Part shown: positions 57,361-64,000 of the stretch, piece after piece
Position numbering within the stretch: the stretch's first letter is position 1
Layout: each line of letters starts with the position of its first letter
Origin: Lantana camara
Lineage: Eukaryota > Streptophyta > Magnoliopsida > Lamiales > Verbenaceae
Length of the DNA: 64,000 nucleotides
Direction of reading: 5' to 3'
Assembly (NCBI GenBank): GCA_037501455.1
Contig: CM074858.1
Coordinates: 87,952,501 to 88,016,500, forward strand
Translations under genes and position numbers: made by a program
Notes under the pieces: model-generated
The model's database searches: none
The model's input: only the letters and a program-made list of their open reading frames with translations
What the model was told of the DNA's origin: nothing

Positions 57361-59768
57361 ATTTTGGAGTCAATCCTGAGCCCTTGGATGAGGGCCTCAT
57401 ACTCAGCTTCGTTGTTGGTGACTTGGAACGCCAGCTTGATCGCATAGTCAACTTCAGCTCCGAGAGGGTCTCTGAGGGTCACCCCGGCTCCTCCCCCTTG
57501 TGAGGTCGAGGAGCCATCTGTGTGCAAAAGCCATAAACCATCCTCTGTTGAGGGCACGGTATCTAAGTTGAAACGTTCCACCAATAGGTCAGCCACGGCC
57601 TGAGCCTGTATCGCCATGCGGGGCTCAAAAGCGATGTCGAACTGACTAAGTTCAATTGACCATTTAATTAATCTCCCTGAGACGTCCGGCTTTGCAAGCA
57701 CTTGTCTGAGGGGCTGATCTGTAAGAACCACGATGGAATGCGCTTGAAAATAGGGTCTTAGCCTCCGAGAGGCATTTACGAGCGCAAATGCAAACTTCTC
57801 TATCTCCATGTATCTTTTCTCCGCTCCTCGTAGAGTCTTGCTTAAATAATACACCGGCATATGCTTACGCTCGCGAATGGCTACCAGGACAGCGCTCGTG
57901 GCCTCCAAGGAAACTGACAGATAGACAAACAAAGTCTCCCCCGGGTTAGGTTTGGTCAACAAAGGCGCGCTCGAAAGATACCGCTTCATGTCCTGCAGAG
58001 CCTTTTCGCAGTCCTCGCTCCAGGCAAAGTTGCGAGCGTTACGTAGAATTTTAAAGAAGGGTAGGTTCCTATCCGCTGAGCGAGAGATGAACCTATTCAA
58101 TGAAATGATCTTACCCACAAGCACCTGGACCTCTCTCAGATTGCGAGGGGAGGGTATGTCCAGGATTGCTTTAATCTTCTCCGGGTTTGCCTCTATGCCC
58201 CGTTGGCTGACCATATATCCCAAAAATTTACCTCCTCGTACGCCAAATGTACATTTGGAAGGGTTCAGTTTCATGCCATAACGCCGCAGGATACTGAACG
58301 CTCGTTTGAGGTCTCCTAGATGAGAATGCTGGCGTTCGCTTTTGACGATCATGTCATCCACATATACTTCCATGGACTTTTCGATCTCACACTCGAACAT
58401 TCTGTTAACGAGGCGTTGATATGTCGCTCCTGCATTTTTGAGCCCAAAGGGCATGACCTTGAAGCAATAGATACCCATATGGACTATGAACGCAGTTTTG
58501 GGACGATCCTCAAGAGCCATAAATATCTGATAATATCCTTGGAAAGCATCCATCATGCTCATAAGTTCACATCCGGCGGTCGAATCTACCAACTGATCGA
58601 TTCTAGGCAGAGGGTACGGATCTTTGGGACATGCCTTGTTAAGGTCCGTGAAGTCATTGCACATACGCCACTTGTTGGCGCTCTTCGGAACGAGCACCAC
58701 ATTGCAAAGCCATTCGGGATATAGAATTTCTTCTATGTACTGAGCGTCAAGCAGTTTATTGACTTCTTCTTCTATGACCTGCTTTCGGAATCCATGGACA
58801 TCTCTCTTTTTCTGCTTTATAGGTTTGAAGGCTGGATCCACGTTCAGCCGGTGGACAATAACGCTCGGATCTATGCCGGTGAGGTCGGAAGCCTTCCAAG
58901 CGAAGACATCAATATTTTCTCGCAAGAATTCGATCATCATAATCTGAGAGGGACCGTCGAGGCTGGAACCTATTTGCGTGGTCTTATCTGGATTCCCTGG
59001 CTCCAATTCGATGGTCAGGAAGCCCTCCGTGGGTTCCACTCGCACTTCAGGCCTCGGCTGCTCGAGCGCCCGTTTCTTACCTGTGACTTTTTCACTGGTA
59101 TCTCCCGAGGGTATATGACCCTCGTCTTCCGAGGAAGAAGCCCCAACCTCTCCGAGGGGCAAGTTCCCAGCATCTCCGGGTCTGTCCGTGGCCTTCTTCT
59201 TATTCTTCTTTTTATAGAGCTTATCCCTCTTGCGCTCGGGGCCATCCTCATCTAGTTTGGGGAAGTCAACCGATTTTTTGGTGGAGCCAACCTGGGTAGG
59301 TTGTTTGGGCCTGTGGCTTCGAAGGGAGAGTATGTAGCATTCCCATGCTTCCTTAACATTGCACAGTACCTCTCCGGTACCCTCGGGGGTGGGAAATTTG
59401 ACTTTCTGATGATACGTGGATATGACTGCTTTGAAGTCGACGAGGGCGGGGCGCCCAATGATGATGTTGTAAGGTAGGTCCACTTCGACTACCACGTAGA
59501 GAACATTTGAAGTTTTTCGCTGTGGGGCGCGACCAAAGGAGGTGGCCAAGCGAATTTGTCCGCGAGGGACGATCTCGGAACCCCCAAAGCCGACGAGGGC
59601 TGTTCTAGGAGGTTCGAGCGGGATGTTTGTGATGTTCATTTTCTGGAACGTGGAGTAAGGCAAAACATTTACGGAGCTTCCACTATCAATCAAGACCCTC
59701 TTTACAACATGATTGTGAACGTCTAAGCTAACCACCATGGGGGCAGTCAGAGGTTTCACCGACCCCAT
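57321..59768 (-). pseudogene. Tat protease, RT and two RNase H domains
   Basis: This part cleaves the polyprotein and copies RNA to DNA. Approximate residues: aspartic protease VLIDSGSSVNVL (25-38) and NIIIGRPAL (about 102); a Lys/Asp/Ser-rich linker (about 160-260); RT with YVDDMIVKS (about 468); first RNase H with FVYLSVSLEATSAVL (about 620), which lacks the usual catalytic Asp in this block; second, archaeal-like RNase H starting LLHTDGSS (about 747). The pairing of a decayed first and an intact second RNase H defines Tat. The frame ends early at 57321 because of the shift into integrase. The start at 59768 overlaps gag in another frame and may not be the true N-terminus. Confidence 0.9.
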
Positions 59769-61959
59769 GGGGTGTTACAATGTGCTCTAAGTCTTTCTCT
59801 GTAAAACCTACGCTCTCATCCTTCTCCGAGCGTGATGACTTATCAATAGAGAGCACTGGGCGGGGCTGAGAAGATCTTTGGTCATAACTCCGAATGTAGC
59901 GGCGTCGGGAAGCATTAGAGTCACCCCCCGAGGGTCCCCCAGCAATCATGTGGATGACCGCGAAAGGCTGGTTTTCCACGTCTGAGGCTTTCCCTTTACC
60001 ACGGTCGCTTGACTCGGTGTAGCGGTGGCGGGGGCTGCGCGAGCGCGAACGACTTCTCCCTCTAATACGCGCTCGTTCAGCACAGTGTTCGTCGTATCTT
60101 TCTAGCACTTTCACGAACTCCTTGAGGTGCCCTCCGGCAATAAGCCTCTGAATCTCACTCTCGAGTTGGCGACACTCGTTGGTATCATGCCCTTTCTGCT
60201 TATGGAAAGCGCAATATTTTCCAGAGCGCTTCTGAGCTTCGGTCTCCCTCAACTTAGGTGGTCTTTTGAACAGCTTTTTATCCGCCATGGAATAAACTTC
60301 AGCAATAGGGCGGTTGAGAGGAATGCGCTCGAACTTCCGAGGGGGTGGAGAGTTTCGTCGTGTGGAAACTGGGCTGCGGCGGCGACCCCTGTTAGAATCC
60401 GTCCGGTCCTCGGGTACTTTGCTGGGACGAGGGGTGTTCACCATTTTCTGATCCCTTGCGATGTACATATCCTCGAGAGTAAAGAAAGAGTCCGCAATTT
60501 CCCTAATCTCCATCAGCGAGCGTGGCTTTTTCTTGGCCACCTCTTCCACAAATTCCTTGCTGACGTAATGCTTCATGTTGATAGCTCCAAACAGAACATG
60601 CCTCAAGAAGTCCATAGAGGGCTTTTCTACCAACAAGATCTCCTTGTTGAATCTTCCCATGAAAGACCGTAAAGTTTCGTTCGGCCCTTGGACCAAACTG
60701 TAAAGAGCGGTCGCGGCGGGGGCCGGTGCCTTCAAAGAGTTAAAGTGGCTGATGAAAGCATCCGTCAAGTCATAATACCCCCGAATTGAGCGTGGGGGAA
60801 GCTTTTTGTACCAGTCTTGGGCCATTCCCGTGAGCTAGGTGACAAACACCTTGGCCCAATAATTGCTTGGGTGATCATACAAGTGCATAAGATGTACAAA
60901 ATGATCCAGATGCTCGGCTGGATCTGTGGTTCCATCATACCTGTTGACAGCTGTGGGGATTTTGCCTTTCCCCGCACGGGTCATTAGTACCTCCTCGACG
61001 AGGGGTGAATCGCCCGTCATGATTCTGTAATCCCTGTCCTCGGGATCTTCATAGCTGGCTTCTCTCCTGCGGCGGGAAATTGGGCTGCGTGGTCGGCGAG
61101 CGTCTCTGGCCTTGGACCTCTCGTCCCCATCACGGGGGACTTGAGACCTTGCTCGAGAGAGCTGCTCTACCACATTCTGGAGCCCTCTAATTTGGTCTTG
61201 TACCGCGGCCAGCTGAGGGTTACCAACATTTCTGCGGTTTGCCCTTCCTGTGGCCCTTGATTGGACCTCTCCATTATCTCCGGCCGCCTCATTTCGAGGG
61301 GCCCTTTCTTCTCCTACAGGTGGTTATTCTTGCTGGACCCTCGGTGGGGCCTCATTTTCTTGATTCGGTGGTGGTGGAGGCTGTTGGGCCCTTAGCGCAT
61401 TTTGAGCCATCGTCAGGGGGTGTGCTGGGAGTCCTCCCAGGGGTGGGGCTATTCGAGCGCCCGCGTGTGAAGGGAAATAAGCCATAGTGAAGTGTTCCCA
61501 AGCATTCTGCACGGCTTGACTCTCGCATTGCGCATACAGCGCCTGAAGTTGTTGTGTAGTGATTTGGGGCATCTCTACCCCCTGTATTTCCCTTGCCATC
61601 GATAAGGGGAGGTCCAACGTCCCCACTTGATACGGCTGGACCAAAGATACCATTCCAGGCATCATTCCAGGCATTACCCCGGGCTGCGTAAGAGTGTACC
61701 CTGGCGGCGGCATGGCCATAGGGTACATGCCAGGATGGGAGGCAGGGATATTTGGGGCGAAAGCTGGGGGGGGAGGATTGGAGCCCGATCCTCCTGCTTC
61801 ATTTCCAGTTGGGGGAGGAGCAGCAGCGGCGGCATCAACGTCTCCGGCGACACGCGGAGGTGCGCCTCCGGCGGGGGTGGGGCTTTCAGCGTTCTCTCCA
61901 TTGGTGGGAGGGAGACCTCCTCTATTCCCCAGAGTTCCGGATCTTGTAGCAGTAACCAT
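59728..61959 (-). pseudogene. Tat gag with two nonsense codons
   Basis: Gag forms the particle that packages element RNA. The first ATG of the frame is 61957-61959 (MVTATRSGTL); the frame is open a little upstream without an ATG. Stops interrupt at 61324-61326 (TAA) and 60835-60837 (TAG), all in one frame. Visible parts: Pro/Gly-rich N-terminus; capsid with RYDGTTDPAEHLDHF and MAQDWYKKLPP; Arg/Ser-rich stretch; a C-x2-H-x4-H-x4-C finger (CAFHKQKGHDTNEC) typical of Tat gag; a further RS-rich stretch. The frame ends at 59728 while pol is in the next frame, shifting near CCCCATGGGG at 59763-59772. The shift is either a mutation or a family feature; one copy cannot decide. Confidence 0.85.
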
Positions 61960-62038
61960 GATGAAAGGCTTTGGTGTCACTTTTCAACTAGCTTTTAAAG
62001 GAAGAAACTGGTAACGACGAAGATGGTGGTGATGGATT

Positions 62039-62055
62039 TCCCACAGACGGCGCCA
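62039..62055 (-). other. Primer binding site of the Tat element
   Basis: The minus strand reads TGGCGCCGTCTGTGGGA four bases inside the 5' LTR. This differs from the initiator-Met PBS of the Tekay, copia and TRIM elements here and is of the TGGCGCC type common in Tat-lineage elements. I do not assign the tRNA. Confidence 0.85.
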
Positions 62056-62211
62056 AAAATGATGGTGCTGGAAATCAGGTTTCCAAAAATGCAACAACAC
62101 TTTAATATTTGTATGGAAAGGGAAAGACCATCACAGGCGTGAGGGCCTCAGGATCTGGGTTTCCTCTTAAGCGTGGGTTCTTCCAGCTAGGATAACACCA
62201 AGGATGCAAGT

Positions 62212-62692
62212 TGTAACAGCCCAAAGACCCGCCGTTCGATATTGTCCGCTTTGGCCAAGGGTAGACCCCAAGCGCCTCACGGTTTTACGTTTCGAGCCAC
62301 TGGTATAACCCAGTGCACCCAAAAGGCCTCTACTCAGGGGAGAGGGATCCACTACTTATAAAGCAGCTTCAAACCACTCTCCAATCCGATGTGGGACAAG
62401 CACTTTGAGCCTTACAGTCCACCCCCCCATAAGGGCCCAGCGTCCTCGCTGGCACACCGAATCCGGGCCCCTGGCTCTGATACCATTTGTAACAGCCCAA
62501 AGACCCGCCGTTCGATATTGTCCGCTTTGGCCAAGGGTAGACCCCAAGCGCCTCACGGTTTTACGTTTCGAGCCACTGGTATAACCCAGTGCACCCAAAA
62601 GGCCTCTACTCAGGGGAGAGGGATCCACTACTTATAAAGCAGCTTCAAACCACTCTCCAATCCGATGTGGGACAAGCACTTTGAGCCTTACA
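62212..62692 (-). mobile_element. Complete TRIM with identical LTRs
   Basis: A 481-bp element on the minus strand: LTRs 62212-62416 and 62488-62692 (205 bp each, identical by eye) around a 71-bp internal domain with PBS and G-rich tract. CAAGT flanks both sides (62207-62211 and 62693-62697). The intact site without the TRIM is seen in the 3' Tat LTR near 50588. It belongs to the same subfamily as the unit at 15713-15989. No coding capacity: mobilised in trans. Each LTR has the snRNA-type element pair on the minus strand. Confidence 0.97.
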
Positions 62693-62822
62693 CAAGTTGC
62701 AGGGATGATGCTATCGTGGAGAAAATGGTGGGAAGCTTGAGAAGATCAGTGGAAATGCCCAGAACAATATGTGTAATTTGTATGCAGATGATGACTTGGG
62801 GGAGAATGCATGGGTTCCCCCC

Positions 62823-62830
62823 TATTTATA
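62823..62830 (-). promoter_or_regulatory. TATA box of the Tat 5' LTR
   Basis: The minus strand reads TATAAATA in ACATATAAATAGGGGGG. It should drive gag-pol transcription. The TRIM lies about 130 bp downstream of it, between this promoter and the PBS, so it would be carried within the R/U5 part of the transcript. Confidence 0.7.
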
Positions 62831-63400
62831 TGTTAGGGATGGGGGTAAATGGGTAAATTGACCATGTGGTCCCAAACCTGTGTTGCCCTAACACGTGGCA
62901 GCCTTTGAGGGGGTGAGAATGACATTTCTGAAAAGGAGACGGCGTGTCAGGTGCATGGTGCGCAGTACCTTTGTGTCAGAGGTTGTTGACGAGGGTCGCA
63001 TGAGTGGAGGGTCCCGGATCCGTCTTATGAGGGTTCAGGCCCACCGCGGCGGTGGGGGGGGTGACCCGCGAGCGATTAGTGACGCTCGAAGAGTGCTCGG
63101 ATGGGTTCCTCAAGATTTATGAGCTTTGAGCGCCAAAACCCGAGTGACAGGAATATGGCCCTCGAGTGGATGATTCCTTGAGAAAGGTAACCACGAGGGT
63201 CGATACGGGAGGGCCGGGCCTGCCCGCTCGTCCTCGCCGTTTAACTGGTTGTCCGAGGCTCAGGGGCCCATATTAGTTGGCAAGTGAGTGGGCTGGGTTG
63301 GCCCACGAGCCCATCAATGCGAGCGTATAGTCTTCAAAGCAATCGATGACGACACGTGGACGGCTCTGATGCAAGCGCGTTTCTGAGCCTCATCACATAT

Positions 63401-64000
63401 ATTAAGTCTTCTTAGAATTCTTAATTTAAAGAAACTTTGGTCAAACTATCTACAATTCTAAATTGTGGTATATTAAGTCGTAAGAAATCAAAAATACTAT
63501 TTGTATTTTTTAATATATATAAATTATGTTAATCATCCCATCTAAATAAAATTTATGCATTTAATTTATATTTTATTGTATAAATTAAAGGAAGATTATA
63601 TGGTTAATTAGATTCAAATAATTATAATTATATTAGTATTAGTTAATTGAAAATTATTACATTAAGATTCATTAGTTTATTAAAAAATATTTTATGTAAA
63701 TTATTCAATTATATTATTTTTTTTTATTAGATAAGTTTATAGAATTATAATATGATTATAATTTAAGAAAATTTATAGACTTAGATAATTAGAATTATGA
63801 ACTTATATAATTAAAATTACATTAGGATTGATTTATTGAAAATTGTCTTATGTAACTTATTCAATTTAAATTATATTTTATTTTACAAAATTACCAAAAT
63901 TTATTACAATTATAAAGTGAATCAATTTGTTGGTTTTCAATTTGTTAGATATATCTTATTATAACATTTTAAATTATAGGCCTTACGATTAAAAAATGGA
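63401..64000. other. AT-rich right flank
   Basis: 600 bp of very AT-rich sequence directly after the right CATAT duplication. It has the same character as the left flank at 50011-50439. No gene or element recognised. Confidence 0.6.

Larger units (their letters stand above)
50445..63395 (-). mobile_element. Full-length Tat-lineage Ty3 retrotransposon
   Basis: A 12.95-kb element on the minus strand, flanked by CATAT on both sides (50440-50444 and 63396-63400). In element order: 5' LTR (63395-62060, with a TRIM inside), PBS, gag, protease-RT-RNase H-second RNase H, integrase, an oppositely oriented gene, polypurine tract and 3' LTR (51295-50445). Two RNase H domains and the extra gene between pol and the 3' LTR identify the Tat lineage. 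The LTRs differ by about nine substitutions and one indel in 850 bp by eye, all substitutions being transitions, so insertion is recent. Gag and pol each carry disabling changes. Confidence 0.95.
62060..63395 (-). mobile_element. 5' LTR of the Tat element, with a TRIM inside
   Basis: An LTR of 1336 bp, of which 486 bp are a TRIM and one copy of its duplication; the remaining 850 bp pair with the 3' LTR. Because the 3' LTR lacks the TRIM, that insertion came after the Tat element integrated. Frames within are chance. Confidence 0.93.

Noticed and set aside
58320..59255. Plus-strand frames of 134 and 153 codons opposite Tat pol
   Set aside because: Shadows of the conserved RT/protease reading frame on the other strand; no splice or promoter signals.
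1..64000. tRNA, rRNA or snRNA genes
   Set aside because: TGGTATCAGAGC stretches are primer binding sites, and the USE motifs are within TRIM LTRs; no folded tRNA or snRNA body was seen.

Overview
The window is plant nuclear DNA made almost entirely of transposable elements. Every recognisable coding stretch belongs to an angiosperm repeat family: Ty3/gypsy Tekay (Del) and Tat lineages, a TNT1-like Ty1/copia family, TRIMs, an L1-type LINE, a Helitron, a MULE-type MITE. I find no host gene, rRNA, tRNA or CRISPR. A flowering plant, probably a eudicot, is the best fit; the species cannot be read from this sequence.

Layout. (1) 1-6797, minus strand: a Tekay-type Ty3 element entering from the left edge, with an intact gag-pol frame open to the edge, a PBS and one 2.7 kb LTR. 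It sits in the leader of a copia element. (2) 6798-12498: that copia copy, with nearly pristine leader and LTR but wrecked gag-pol, so probably a non-autonomous derivative. (3) 12658-16626: a Ty3 LTR and leader broken up by a MITE, an inverted copia LTR and one TRIM unit bounded by two copies of the PBS. (4) 16627-34076: copia array, made of a solo LTR with target-site duplication, then internal-LTR-internal-LTR-internal-LTR sharing LTRs; the middle internal region (23672-29907) is full length with two nonsense codons. (5) 34077-39223: two nested Ty3 LTR fragments, a poly-A retroposed copy, and a long-TIR MITE with a 9-bp duplication. (6) 39224-44035: Tat element that lost gag-pol but kept an antisense gene. 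(7) 44036-50439: AT-rich DNA with an old LINE, split by a tandem TRIM, and a Helitron Rep fragment. (8) 50445-63395: full Tat element, minus strand, 5-bp duplication, dual RNase H, an oppositely oriented spliced gene, and a young TRIM in its 5' LTR. (9) AT-rich flank to 64000.

How parts work together. In the copia family a long leader lies between LTR and gag. It carries four stem-loops with one conserved loop and different, still complementary stems. A strong splice donor in U5 and an acceptor just before gag would remove the whole leader, so genomic RNA would keep the stem-loops and gag mRNA would lose them. The non-autonomous copy keeps just these cis parts. In the Tat family the antisense gene has its own TATA box and two introns at the same positions in both copies. 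The TRIMs have no coding capacity and must be moved by other elements; their LTR carries a plant snRNA-type promoter pair (USE plus TATA). These are readings of the sequence; no alignment, folding or search was run.
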